Of a DNA stretch of 64,000 nt, positions 1-11,486 are shown piece by piece. The notes under the pieces are model-generated. The model ran no database searches, had not been told where the DNA came from, and saw nothing but the letters and a program-made list of their open reading frames with translations. The stretch is from the NCBI RefSeq assembly GCF_001704415.2, contig NC_030831.1, positions 45,554,134 through 45,618,133 of the forward strand, written 5' to 3'. The first letter of the stretch is position 1. Every line of letters starts with the position of its first letter. Both the position numbers and the translations under genes were made by a program. This DNA comes from Capra hircus. Lineage: Eukaryota > Chordata > Mammalia > Artiodactyla > Bovidae.

Positions 1-999
1 CCCTCCCCCTCCCCCTTTTTATTTGGATAAGGCAAGAGAAAAGGGACTGTACATTCCAAAGATTCATAGTCATTCCGGATCAAATTCAATGGATTTTGGC
101 AAGAGTTGAAAAACCCAGATGCAGGGCTTCAGCCTCCCGCTGAGCTGCCTCCAGCTGCGAGTGTCTGGTGGAGGCACTTTGTAAAATCATGAAAACCCTA
201 TTAAATTCATGAAATATGATATACTGTCGTTTCAGACTAACTTTCCATTGAACTGTCCATGAAGAGAGAATTTGGTTAACTTGCTGAAGAAGGGGGAAGT
301 GGCAAGGCTGGGGCAGGGTTGGGGCCCAGAGGCGCTGTTGAGGAAAGCACAGCGGTGCTGGGAATTCTAAAGAGACTGCACACTGGGCGGGTGTGGGGGG
401 CATGGGAGCTCCTCTAGACCCCAGCAGCACCCAACTTTGGAAAGGTTTGACTCCTCTCAGAGAGGGGTGTCACCCTGACTTCCCTCCCTGTCAAGTTGCT
501 GACCACCCCACTGTCACCAGTGAGCTGTCAAGATGACTTTTTTTAGAGCGCAGGCAACTCCAGCTAAACCAGGGGATACTGTTAGGTTCCATTCCCTTGT
601 TTTATAGCTGAAGGGCCCAGGATAGAGAGAGAGAGAAGGATTTGCCTGAGGTTTGGCAAATTAAAACCCGAGGGCTCCTGACTTCTCTCCACCTTCCAGC
701 ACAGACTAGGCAGAGAAGTTCGCCTTGAGCACCAGCGCTCTCTGCCTCCAATCAGAGCTGCTGACATGGTTTTTTTTTTTTTTTTTTTTTCGCAAGAACT
801 CACAGGCCCAGACTCCCCTCAGCTATGAAATGACCCACCCTAAAGGAATTGGACACTCTTAGTTCATTTCCTATTGAACTATAATTCACATCATAAACTA
901 TTACATGTTTATTTTCAAACAAAACAGGGTGAGGACTCCCTGGAGGTGACTTGGTTTTGTTTTCTGGAAACTGCCCCAGCACATGGCAATGGCAGTTCA

Positions 1000-1052
<53 letters not shown>

Positions 1053-1300
1053 AGCTTGCCTTGCAGAAAGCCAAGTGGGGCCCTTCTTCCCCAGGCCTTT
1101 GGCACCCCAGGGACCCGAAGTCCAGACCTCCGGAATGGAAGGGCCCACAGACCATCATGACTCACTTGTCATCCAAACAGTTGTCCCTAAATAGGAATGT
1201 CATACTCTGCAGGCAGAACATCTCTGACCCAGCTCTCAGGGTTGGCTTCATCCATGGAAATGATCAGAATAAAAATTGACTTTAATTAAGCATGTACAGT
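1..1300. other. Upstream non-coding DNA
   Basis: No gene or recognisable coding exon. Contains a 21-base T tract at 770-790 and the GT microsatellite at 1003-1050; the rest looks unique. Confidence 0.5.
1003..1050. repeat. (GT)24 microsatellite
   Basis: An uninterrupted run of about 24 GT units begins after CAC at 1000-1002. Its length makes it likely to be polymorphic. The long V-C or T-H repeat ORFs over it are artefacts. Confidence 0.97.
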
Positions 1301-1508
1301 GGCTTCCCTGGTGGCTCACTGGTAAGAATCCTCCTGCCAATGCAGGAGACACGGGTTCGATCTCTGGGTTGGGAAGATCCCCTGGAGTAGAAGGTGGCAA
1401 CCCACTCCAGTACTCTTGCCTGGAAAATTCCATGGACAGAGGAGCCTGGTGGGCTGCAGTCCATGGAGCTGCAGAGTCGGACACGGCTGCAGCAACTGAG
1501 CGCAGCAC
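1301..1508 (+). repeat. Bov-tA SINE
   Basis: Starts with the tRNA-Glu-derived head (GGCTTCCCTGGTGGCTCA, B-box-like GGGTTCGAT) and continues into the Bov-A body (CCACTCCAGTACTCTTGCC ... AGTCGGACACGG). Bovid-specific retroposon, sense strand. Confidence 0.9.
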
Positions 1509-1529
1509 AGCAAGTGTGCACAGCGCGCT

Positions 1530-1690
1530 GAAGCACTGTTCTAAGGGCTTGCAAGAGTTAAATCGTCTCCTCCTAGTGAATAGATAATACAGTAATACTA
1601 TTATCCCCATTTTGCAGATGAGAAAACTGGGGCAAATTGCCCAAGGTCTCATTGGGGACTAAGATCACTTAGCTGACATAGTTACTGAGT
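1530..1690 (+). repeat. MIR-like relic
   Basis: The core TTATCCCCATTTTGCAGATGAG followed by AACTGGGGCAAATTGCCCAAGG is the characteristic MIR core read forward. It lies directly between two bovid SINEs. Confidence 0.7.
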
Positions 1691-1706
1691 CAGTATTTGA
1701 ACCTCA

Positions 1707-1967
1707 GCAATAGCACCCCACTCCAGTACTCTTGCCTGGAAAATCCCATGGACGGAGGAGCCTGGTAGGCTGCAGTCCATGGGGTCGCTAAGAGTCAGAC
1801 ACAACCGAGCGACTTCACTTTGACTTTTCACTTTCATGCTCTGGAGAAGGAAATGGCAACCCACTCTAGTATTCTTGCCTGAAGAATCCCAGAGATGGGG
1901 GAGCCCGGTGGGTTGCCGTCTATGGGGTCGCACAGAGTCGGACACGACTGAAGTGACTTAGCAATCA
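1707..1967 (+). repeat. Bov-A2 SINE (dimer)
   Basis: Two Bov-A monomers in tandem: the first carries TCCATGGGGTCGCTAAGAGTC, the linker is a TTTCACTTTCATG run, and the second ends GTGACTTAGCA. Confidence 0.9.
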
Positions 1968-3666
1968 GGCTCCAGAGCCTAAGCTCTCAAATGACCCACT
2001 ACCCTCCCTACCCCACCCGACCCCACCCCACCCTGCTTTCCCCATACAGAAACACAGACCTAATTACCAGTGAGGGGCACTAAGGTCTTTACTTTCCCTT
2101 TCTCACCTACCGGTGGAGGTACACTTTTTGAAACAAACACTTCACTCTCACCTTACCATTTTGTTATGTAAGTACCCCCTGAGTGTGGCAATGAATTAAG
2201 TCACTAATATTCTAAGCCAGTGCTTCACAGACTGTACTGAGCATAGAAATTCCCTAGCAGTCTTGCTGAAATGCAGGTTCTTCAGCATGTTTGTGGAGGA
2301 GCTAGGAGTCCACAGTTCTAACATGCTGCTGGGCCATGGAGGCACTTGAGCAGGAAGGCTGCAGACTATTCACCTGACTGCTTCCCTCCACCAACGGAGA
2401 CATCCCCCAAAAGGCACGCACGTGGGAGGCAGCTGGGAGGGCCAAGGCCATTTCACTGACTTCACAGCTGTGACCCAGACTAGCCCTCCTGCCGCCTGTC
2501 AGGAGAGCCAACAGATTCCCAAGCTTCCAGTCTCAGGCCCTGGGACACCTGGGGAAGGTGCAGAGTCTCTGGGGCCATGAGAAGCCTCTGACTGAAATCT
2601 TTGCAGCAGCTGGCCACAGCCAGGGACCTGCAGGAACAGACTCCAGAGTCTCTACATCCCCGGCAGGGGAGGTGATGAGTATATGGAATCACTGGGGTCA
2701 GGAACGGTCAGCACCAATGCCTCTCCCACATCTTGAAAGGAAGCTGCTGGCCAAGGGACACTGGCCCAGTGCGGCAGTTTCCACCTTCTTGCTGGCGAGG
2801 TTGGACAGACCTCTAGCATTTCTGCTTCCAGTTATTTGACATGTAAATTGAGAGGATCACACCAGATACTCTTTCAACCTTTCCTCTCCTTCCCATCCCA
2901 ATCTATGAGTCTCTAAATGCCTGCACAGTAAATAAAGATTCAGCCAATTGTCTGCATGTCTAAATATCCTGATGTCCTGTCGCCAATGCCACATATCAGG
3001 ATATCAAATGGAACCAGTTTCCTTTCCATCTGGAGGCGGAACGCCATAAACACAGCTCCCCCGTGAACCTGGGCACCCCATCCCCCCTCCGCCACATTTT
3101 GAGAAACAGACGCAGGAGGTTGATTCCCGCAGCCACCAAGCCTGGGCCAGAGACTGGAAGGTGGAGCCTAGTCCCCAGGGCTCTGCTTTACAGCCCAAAC
3201 ATGCAGTATTGTGCCTGAAAGCTCTGAAGGCCTCCCTCAGCCAAGAGAAACAGGCATTTTAGAGCAGAAAGGGGCAGCACTCGACCCCTGGCCTCCTCCA
3301 TCCGGCTCTCTCTGACAAAGGTAGACAGAACATCATGGCCTGGTAAGGGGCAGGAGGCCCAGCGGATGGCTGGTCCTGCAGAGCTGGGCTTGGATCCTCG
3401 CACCCCCAGATCTCAACCTCTGTGATAGTCAGCATCACTGTGAGTGTCATTGCTGGGGACAACACACAGGCGCAGAGAAGGGAGGTGATAAGGTGAAGCT
3501 ATTCCTTCCTTCAAGTGACTGTTGGTAATAAACCAGATACTTCCCAGATCTGTCCTTCAAACTGATAGAGTCCAAGGGCACCTCTGGAACCAGCATCATC
3601 AGACGACAGAAGGTCCGGGGCTCTAAACCAGCCCTGTTCCATAGAAACAAGTCATGAGCTATTGAC
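1968..3666. other. Upstream non-coding DNA with a MER5-like relic
   Basis: Around 2215-2340 the sequence resembles a MER5-type hAT DNA-transposon relic (GTGCTTCACAGACTG ... TTGCTGAAATGCAGGTTC ... TGCTGCTGGGCC). The rest shows no recognisable element or exon. Confidence 0.4.
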
Positions 3667-3680
3667 GTGTGTCACATTCA

Positions 3681-3947
3681 GTCAGCTGAGTCGCTCAGTC
3701 GTGTCCGACTCTTTGCGACCCCACAGACTGCAGCACGCCAAGCTTCCCTGTCCATCACCAACTCCCCGAGCTTGCTCAAACTCATGTCCCTCACATCAGT
3801 GATGCCATCCAACCATCTCATCCTCTGTCGTCTGTTTCATCTCCTGCCTTCAATCTTTCCCAGCATCAGGGTCTTTTCCAATGTCAGCTCTTTGCATCAG
3901 GTAGCCAAACTATTGGAGTTTCAGCTTCAGCATCAGCTTTCCAATGA
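3681..3947 (-). repeat. BovB LINE, 5'-truncated, antisense
   Basis: The BovB 3' end on the minus strand: GTGTCCGACTCTTTGCGACC through CTCATCCTCTGTCGTC to CAGCTTCAGCATCAG. It is bounded by a target-site duplication, GTGTGTCACATTCA at 3667-3680 and GTGTGTCACATAC at 3948-3960. The insertion landed in an AT-rich older repeat that resumes after 3960. Confidence 0.9.
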
Positions 3948-3959
3948 GTGTGTCACATA

Positions 3960-4250
3960 CATCATTTAAAATTTTTTACTAAAAAAAGTTTTTAAAATTT
4001 TAGTGTATTACATCTTTTAAAGTAATAGTTCTAACTAATTTTAATAACATATTTTTAATTTAGCCTAATATATCTAAAGTAGTATCATTTCAACATGTAA
4101 TCAACATTAAAAATTATTAATGAAAAAATCACATTCTTATGTACAAAGTCTTTGAGATTCAGTGTTCATTTTACATTTACAACATATCTCAATTTTGACT
4201 AGCCGTATTTCAAGTGCTCAGTAGGCATGTGTGGGCAGTGATGACTTACC
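3960..4250. repeat. Old AT-rich mammalian interspersed repeat
   Basis: The stretch ATTTCAACATGTAATCAA ... CATATCTCAATTTTGACTAG ... TTTCAAGTGCTCAGTAGGCA belongs to a diverged family that recurs in this window at 44360-44470 and 45455-45760. I recognise it as a common mammalian repeat but cannot name it safely. Confidence 0.55.
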
Positions 4251-4430
4251 AAACAGTGTGGATACGGAAGAACTGGTTGGCACCTTGCCAGTGTGGTGGC
4301 ATTGGGTAGCATTTAGCTTCTCCATCATCTCCTACACCACCCCCTCAGCCAGTCCAAATAATAATCCTATTACTAACAATAAAGCCCTAAGAATAATGTT
4401 CTTAAATACAGTGACTAGGCATTTCCTCAG

Positions 4431-4611
4431 GGCTTCCCAGGTGGCCCTGCAAAGAATCTGCCTGGCAATGCAGGAGACATAAGGGGTGTGGGTTCGATCC
4501 CTGCATCAGGAAGATCCGCACTCCAGTATTGTTGCCTAGAGAATCCTACGGACAGAGGAGCCTGGTAGGGTAGCAAAGAGTCGGACACAGCTGAAGCAAC
4601 TTAGCACACAA
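4431..4611 (+). repeat. Bov-tA SINE
   Basis: tRNA-like head (GCTTCCCAGGTGGCCC, GGGTTCGATCCC) and Bov-A body. Flanked by near-identical duplications GCATTTCCTCAG (4419-4430) and GCATTTCTTCA (4612-4622). Confidence 0.9.
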
Positions 4612-4622
4612 GCATTTCTTCA

Positions 4623-7488
4623 ATCTTAGGCAAAAGGATTTTCAGAAAAGTTTGCTATTTTTATTGTTCTCTGGTATTCCAGCTAAAGAGGAATGCTGGG
4701 CTTGTTCTGCGCATGCTACTTGAGGATTTTAACACTGCCCCTTCCCAGCAAGACTGTTGCCCCTAAGCTCCTTCAATAAAAAATGTTTGGAACTATGACT
4801 GACCAATGGAGAAGACCAAAAAAAAAAACCCTGCAGGAGCTCCTCAACTGATGAATGTTCAGTGTTGTTTGCTTTTTAAAAATGCGATTTAAAGAAGGAC
4901 CTTGAACACCAGAGAAGAGGGAGCTGGTAGGATAGACTGCCTGGCTACAGGGTTTAGCACAGTCAGGGCAGTGGGGCCAGAGGGATGGCAGAGATCATTT
5001 GCTACCAGAGTAAGCAGAGATTTGGGGAGCACCGTGGTACAGACTCCAGCGCAGGGTACTGGGCTAGAGGACTCAGTGATGCAGAGCGTTAGGGGTCTTG
5101 CTATAGCAATGAGGGATGGAAATATAAGGTATATCACAGAATATTGGGCATTAGCTATGAGGCTCAAGGGATCCTGGGGTGAAGGGAAAGCAGAGTTTAA
5201 ACAGCCCATGTCCTCCTCCAATCAGACAGCAGTACTTCGGGTCTCCCACACCAGCTTCATGGCGGGCCTGCCTAGCTTTCTTCAGTCCTCATTTTATCGC
5301 GAGGATTGCAAGGTCCTGCTTGCCACACCATTCCTCCCCTTCCTCCTCTCTTCTCTCTCCTGGATGGGTTATTACTTCTGCCAAGAGAAGAAGTCAGGAC
5401 AGATGGGTGAACCAGGGAGAGTGGGGCCTGTGATACCAGGCCCTTCATAACTCTTGGCACCTTATGAATCTCTTCCTTGTAAAAATGTGAGTTAATATTT
5501 ACTAGCCTGATAGGCTGGAGGCTGAACCAGATGTCTTCTAGTTCTAAATTCTGGAACTCCAGGAAACAAGCCAAGAATTCTACAGCCCAAGTCTTGCTAC
5601 CAAAGTGAGACTCCTGCACATGGATTTCATGGCTCACCACCGCCCTGACTCCACTGCCCTTGGCAGCGGTCACACCTGTCAGAACAGGTTCCTTCCAGGT
5701 GTCCACCTGTCATCCTTCCCCATGCCACACACACACACACACCCCTACACAGAGATCCACACATACACACACACTCTATACAGAGATGCACACACATACA
5801 CACACACCTACACAGAGATGCACGCGCGTGCACGCACACACACACACACACAGTGTCCTCCCATGTCTGCCAGCCTTTAACCCCTCCAGAAACAAATGCT
5901 CCTTTCCTCCAGACATAACCCTTTTCTCTTTTCAGAACTTGCCCAGACATTTATTCTTCCATGAAACTTTTCTGCATTAATCACTCCAAAATCTGATCAC
6001 CTCGTGTATTCAACCATCCCTTCCATAATTTTACCTACTTCCTCAACTACTTTTTAAGCTATTTCCTTGCATTACAAAAATAATAGTATTCTTTACACCC
6101 TTTCAGTGTGTTTGCGTTATCTGTGGAAGTACCAAACATATGTTATACAAAAGGCAAGAACTAATTTAAAATGAGCTAAAAACTGATCTCCACAATGTCC
6201 CCATGAAAAATTAGTGATACTTCACTTATTTAGCATTTAACAATGTGACTGACCTTACACTAAGCACTTTATATGAAATCCGTCATTTAATCAGGAACCC
6301 TATAAGATAGGTTATTTATATTTCCATTTTATAGAGTTTTAAAAAGCTGTGGCATAGAAGGTCCTAGAATGTAAAGTAGGCTGACTTCACACCCCACAGT
6401 TTTTCCTCCATTTTACACTATCTTTCCATTAACAAATAACTAAACTGAGGGACGCAGGCATTGAGTGATTACCTGAAGTCATATGTTGATGCCAGAAACC
6501 AGGTACTTTCCACCAAGGTCAGACTCTTTCAAGCTTTGCAATTGGATTCACCCCTCAATGTGAGAGACATCATGGATACAGAAAACAGCAAAGACTTTAA
6601 CAACAAAGCCTCAGTTTCCCCTTCTTTAAGAAGAAAATAGCAGTAAGTACCCAGCAGGGTTGCTATGAGGATGAGAACCAAGAAGATTCTCAGGCGTTTC
6701 CTGCATGGACCTAAGTACTCAATGGCAGCCTCCAGCCTCTTCTCTCCCTCTCAGCCCTTCCCTCTCCCTCCCACACACTCAGGTGGCATTGCAGGCACCA
6801 TCATTTTTCAAGTTGCCTGACTCAGTCCTTGGGAGCCAGCATCATACTGAGCCCGCTGCCCCTAGCAGATGCATTAAGAAGATTTTTGCCACCCTGACAA
6901 CCCTTAAGACAGTGCAGAAATGGGATCATGGGGCCCACGTTGCTCGTGCTTCATGGAAGCCCTCCTGCTGAGCCGTGTAGATTACATCCAAGAAAAAGAA
7001 AGCCACACATCATCATGGGTGGAGGTGCGGGGTGGGGTAGAAGGGAAGGGGCGTTGCGGGGAGGAGGCCTCTCCCAGCTCACAAGGACCCTCCCCCTATC
7101 AGCCCTCCCTTAAACTCCACCTGTGCACCCAGTTGCCCTCTCCTATCCCTCCATGGCAGCATGAGGCTAAATTAATTAATGTGGGTAAACCATGTGGAAA
7201 TGTTTGGCTTGCCAAGCGCTCTCGGTGAGTTTGAAATACTACTGGAAGCTGTGGAAATTGGCACAGCTATCTGGAACAAAATTGATCTCACCCCCAGGAT
7301 GCCTGAGATTGAGTTTGGTTAATTGATACATATGCAGATAGAGCAGGATCTTCATTAGAAACTTGGTGGATATATTTCAAGCCCTTATAAGGGAATGGAG
7401 AGTTGTGAGAATTAAAAGCAATGGAAAAGACAGCGAGGATGGGGATTCTCCTGCGATGTGCTAAAGCCACAGAGAATTGCCCAAGAGT
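4623..7488. other. Upstream non-coding DNA with MIR relics and CA tract
   Basis: Holds the CA-rich microsatellite (5725-5853), a MIR-like relic at about 6210-6400 (TAAGCACTTTATATGAAATC ... AACCCTATAAGATAGG) and an antisense MIR-like piece at 6607-6690 (CCTCAGTTTCCCCTTC). A 182-codon open frame at 4902-5450 has no recognisable similarity and is not called a gene. Confidence 0.4.
5725..5853. repeat. Compound (CA)n microsatellite
   Basis: CA runs are interrupted by three copies of a CTACACAGAGAT-like or CTATACAGAGATGCA-like unit, so this is a compound dinucleotide/minisatellite tract rather than a pure repeat. Confidence 0.9.
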
Positions 7489-7499
7489 TAACGAGAGAG

Positions 7500-7631
7500 C
7501 TGCTGCTGCTGCTAAGTTGCTTCAGTCGTGTCCGACTCTGTAAGACCCCATAGACGGCAGCCCACGAGACTCCTCCGTCCCTGGGATTCTCCAGGCAAGA
7601 ATACTGGAGTGGGTTGCCATTTTCTTCTCCA
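7500..7631 (-). repeat. Bov-A2 SINE half, antisense
   Basis: Begins with the reversed GCA tail (TGCTGCTGCTGCTAAG) and ends GCCATTTTCTTCTCC. A perfect 11-bp duplication TAACGAGAGAG flanks it at 7489-7499 and 7632-7642. Confidence 0.93.
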
Positions 7632-7919
7632 TAACGAGAGAGAGGGAGTACTTATAAAGCGAGATGCACTGGGCTAGGTTGATTTGGGTCTCTGAGAGGC
7701 AAGAATCAGTCCTCCCTTTGTAGGGACATGTACTTTGGCACACATGTGTGTAGAGATGTGCTTCCCTTCCCCAGACAGACTCATCTTTGCTACTAGCTTC
7801 TCCATGGGGCTCCTGATGAAGGAGGAAGAGGAAGAAGCACCTTCCCTAGGGAGTGATAAGGCTGCAGGGGAACATGAGGTCTTCTCCAGGCAAGGTGCTG
7901 GGTTTGGTTCCCTCATAGC

Positions 7920-8166
7920 TGTTGTTATCAGTTGGGGTCAGCCAGGAAAAGCAGAACCGGTGGGAGCTTAGATAGATAGATAGGGACAGACTTATTCCAA
8001 GGAACTGGCTTATTGCTATGGGATTGTGAGGGCTGATTTGGCAAGTCCAAAATCTGCATGGGACTCTCGAGCCTGCAGTGAAGCTGCTATCCACAGGTAA
8101 TGGTTCTTTTTTCCCAGAAAAACTTCAGCTTGTAAGTCTTTTTGAGTCAGGCCCACCCAGATCATG
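7920..8166. repeat. Old interspersed repeat fragment
   Basis: GGTCAGCCAGGAAAAGCAGAACC, a short TAGA run, then GGAACTGGCTTATTGCTATGG and GGCAAGTCCAAAATCTGCA match a familiar mammalian repeat, probably part of an L1 3' region or an LTR-type relic. The family name is uncertain. Confidence 0.45.
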
Positions 8167-8447
8167 TAGAAGGCACTGGCAACCCACTCCAGTACTCTTG
8201 CCTGGAAAATCCCATGGACGGAGGAGCCTGGTAGGCTGCTGCAGTCCATGGGGTCGCTAAGAGTCGGACATGACTGAGCAACTTCACTTTCACTTTTCAC
8301 TTTCATGCGTTGGAGAAGGAAATGGCAACCCACTCCAGTGTTCTTGCCTGGAGAATACCAGGGATGGGGGAGCCTCGTGGGCTGCCGTCTATGGGGTCAC
8401 AGAGAGTCGGACACGACTGAAGCGACTTAGCAGCAGCAGCAGCAGCA
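8167..8447 (+). repeat. Bov-A2 SINE (full dimer)
   Basis: Two Bov-A units with the CTTTCACTTTTCACTTTCATG linker and a terminal (GCA)n tail (AGCAGCAGCAGCAGCAGCA). It is inverted relative to the Bov-A2 half at 7500-7631. Confidence 0.93.
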
Positions 8448-10754
8448 CTCGGATCATACTTACAGTCAGTTGATTATGACTTATATTATGTCATTATTAG
8501 ATTATGACAACAACATAATCAGCTGATTATGGACCTTAAACGCAGCTACAAAGCACCTTCACAACAACACCTGATAAGTGTTTGATTGAGTAACTGGGGA
8601 CTGGAGCCCAGACAAGCCGATGCACTAAACTAACCATCACAGCTGCCTGCCCTCCCCGCCAGGCAGCCCAGCTCCTCTATGGTCAAACCCTCAACCACCT
8701 CCTGAAGTCTCCCCTCCTCAAGTAACTCCTGGAGTCCCTGTCCCCCAGGAATGGCCTTTGAGCTGTCTGCCAACCAACCCCACCTGAACCTCAGACAGAT
8801 CTCCAAGGCGGCTGCCTGCGTGACTTCTGTCTGTGCCTCCTTTCTCAAGCGAGTTGCTGAACGATCTCTTGGCTCATCTCCTTGCCTCCAAGTCCATGTT
8901 ACCCAGTGAACTTCTAAGCTATGTATAAGGCCAGCCCTTTCTGTGCTAAACCCTTTCATAGCTCCCCCAGCTCCTGGTGATCCTGTAATTCTCCCCTGCC
9001 CACCTGACCATCTTTGCTGCGACCACCCTGTGCTTTCATGGTTTCTGGACCAAACCCACTCAACCCTCAATCCTGATGAAACCTATCCTCTCCTCTGACC
9101 ATCGCCCATGTCTTTGATTCACCACCTCTTCCTCCCCATTGAAGACTGGCTCTGAGCACACCGTTCTCGGGTGTGGGAAGCCCCTTTTCTAGACTCCCTC
9201 AGCACCCCTGCTTCCCTGCACCAGGCACACATCTCTCTGTGGCATGATTCCCTACCTGCCATCTGCCCCTCCACAGTCCAATGAGCATCTCACCTCTGCC
9301 CCCAGCCCCAACCCAGCACAGGCCGCAGCATCTGTCTGGCTCACAAAGTGTGTTTCATCAATATGGCTGAATTAATGAACAAGACATTTGCCAGTAAAAT
9401 TAGCCAGTGCCCCTCTGTTTCATCATCAGCTCTTCTAGCAACACTCCTCACTTTCTTGCTCTTCCCATAGTTCCATCTGAAATTTATTGAGGTGGGGAAA
9501 TGATATTTTTCCTTTCCCTCTCCCTTCCCTGTCAATTTAAGAACTGTTTTGAGCAATAATAGTGTCATGACAATTTATGGCATAAAAAAGTTATGGCCTG
9601 AAACTGTGGGGCCAGTTTCAGGAACTGAAAAAGCACAGGAGGGCTGCAGCCAAGAGGGTGAGATGGGTGGGGTGGGCAAGGAGGCTGGATGCTGGTCTGA
9701 CGAGCCGTTCCCTTGGAGGCTGCCAGGAGCCTTGGCAGGGTTCTCACAGGGGAGGTACAGGCTCTAGTCATATTTTAGAAATGCTCTCCATGGAGCATGG
9801 GCAGGGAAACCAGCTACCCAGCATTTGCAAAGGGTGAGGGATGAAACTAGGCAGGGGCACCCTAGAGACCAGGAAAATCGGCAAAATTTCCAGTTCAAAA
9901 TCTGGGATGAAAAATAGAAAACCTGCCCATACAAGCAGGTGTTGAGGCATTCTCAGAGGGTAAATTACTTTGCAGTCCCAATCTTTGCTCCATTCATTCA
10001 ACAAGTATTATTTGAAATGTGATTTCTTATAAGTCTAGAGATAACAACAATGAGAAAGACATGGTTCCTCCCTAGGGAGGGGAGTACTTCCTCCCAATGG
10101 GAGGGACAAACAGCAAAAAAAAAAAAAATGGGGGTTCCTAGAGTGGTGGGTGGTGGTGAGCGTGTGGAGGAAAGTTTTGCTGGGGCTGCTGTAGTAAAGA
10201 GGGGGCCGGAGGATGCATCTCTGAGGAGCCATGGCTAAGCAGGGGAGGGTATTCTAAGTAGAGGGAATGGCACATACAAGTGTCCTGGAGTACGCGTGAG
10301 CTTGACGTGTTTGGAGCAAAGAAGGAGATGCTTCGGAGAAGCAGCCGGAGTCCAGGTTCTAAAAGCCAGGTAGGTGGAAGAGCACCTCTGACTTGTATCT
10401 GAGTCTGCTGGTGAGTCCCCAGGGAGCAAGGGTAGGTTTCCAGCTGCATATCCGAAGGACCACTGACTGGACTGAAGTAGAAGGCAGAGAGACAGGTCCT
10501 GGCCAGACGGCCGTTCACATAATGCGGGAGAGACATGATAATCCCCTAAGCTTGGCCACCTAGCAACTAGGTGATGAGAAACACTGATTGTACGTGTGAC
10601 TTTTAGGAGACGCTAATAGGAATAATGGTCCATCTAGGTGTGGAGCATGAGAGAATGTGGGACCTGAGTCCCTCTGGGCCCAGTCTGTCTGGGCCACCAT
10701 AACAAAATGCCATAGACTGGGTGGTCTATAAACAACAACCCTGCTCCTCACCAG
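8448..10754. other. Upstream non-coding DNA, partly L2-like
   Basis: A 16-bp perfect palindrome lies at 8513-8528. From about 9985 to 10420 the sequence resembles antisense L2 (CATTCATTCAACAAGTATTA, then GGGAATGGCACATACAAG). 10677-10754 begins an older repeat (GGCCACCATAACAAAATGCC) interrupted by the next SINE. No exon recognised. Confidence 0.45.
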
Positions 10755-10952
10755 TGAAGGTGCTCAGCCGTGTCTGACTCTTTGAGATCCTATGGACTGT
10801 AGCCTACCAGGCTCCTCATGGAATTTTCCAGGCAAAAGTACTAGAGTGTGTTGCCCTTTCCCTCTCCAGGGGATCTTCCTGACCCAGGGATCCAACCCAG
10901 GTCCCCCACATTGCAGGCAGACACTTCACCATCTGAGCTACCAGGGAAGCCC
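10755..10952 (-). repeat. Bov-tA SINE, antisense
   Basis: Reads GTGTCTGACTCTTTGAGA ... GGATCCAACCCAGGTCCC ... GAGCTACCAGGGAAGCCCC, the reversed tRNA-like head. It splits an older repeat, with near-duplications CCTGCTCCTCAC (left) and CCTATTCCTCAC (right). Confidence 0.9.
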
Positions 10953-11215
10953 CTATTCCTCACAGTTTTGGATGTTAAAAGTCAAAGATGAAGGAGCCAG
11001 GAGATTTGAGCTGTGGTGAGACCTGGCTTCCTGGTTCCTGCACTGTGTCCTCGTATGGAAGAAAGGACTAGGGAGGCCTCTGAGGCCTCGTTCATAAGGG
11101 CACTAATCCCATCCATGAGGGCTCCACCCTTGAGGCCCAATCATCTCCCAAGGCCCCACCTCTCAATTCCATCACGTGTGGGTGAGGTTTCAAAACATTA
11201 ATTTAGAGGTGACTT
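10953..11215. repeat. Older mammalian repeat, right part
   Basis: Continues the 10677-10754 repeat after the SINE: CTCACAGTTTTGGATG ... GGCACTAATCCCATCCATGA ... CCCCACCTCTCAATTCCATC. A common mammalian 3'-end family (reversed AAGCCACCCAGTCTATGG type). The family name is not certain. Confidence 0.6.
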
Positions 11216-11486
11216 AAAGAGTCAGTCTACTGCTGTGAGTGACTGTCTATCTTACTGAGATGGGAGAACCTTGAAGGTTGGTCAGGTTTGAGGAGGTGCA
11301 GGCCAACCGATACACACCCACCCAGAGATATGCAACACACCTTGCATTTTACCACGTGGAACCTTCTATTATGGGCACCCATGCATTCACACAGCAGCTG
11401 TGACTCAAACATACCATCGAGACCTTCAAGTGTCTTCTGCTCAGAACTGAGTCAGCAGAGGTTTGCTGCTCAGTATGGATTTTCCC

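Noticed and set aside
874..1194. Several overlapping ORFs with long VC or TH repeats
   Set aside because: They are produced by the (GT)24 microsatellite being open in several frames on both strands.
1301..1375. tRNA-like sequence with B-box in SINE heads as a tRNA gene
   Set aside because: No cloverleaf; it is the tRNA-Glu-derived head of Bov-tA, as at every other copy.
1276..1945. Many ORFs with phrases such as HGIFQARVLEW or GNGNPLQYSCLENP
   Set aside because: These are translations of Bov-tA/Bov-A2 SINEs and recur at each SINE in the window; not proteins.
4902..5450. 182-codon open frame on + (with a 110-codon frame opposite it)
   Set aside because: No recognisable domain, low-complexity composition, no splice or promoter context, and a GC-leaning stretch where chance frames of this size occur. 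A protein search with no hit would confirm the rejection; a conserved hit would reverse it.
5740..5840. Spaced repeats that might suggest a CRISPR array
   Set aside because: Units are short imperfect CA-tract interruptions in mammalian DNA; no spacers of constant length.
5605..5980. Histidine/threonine-rich ORFs
   Set aside because: Artefact of the CA microsatellite tract.
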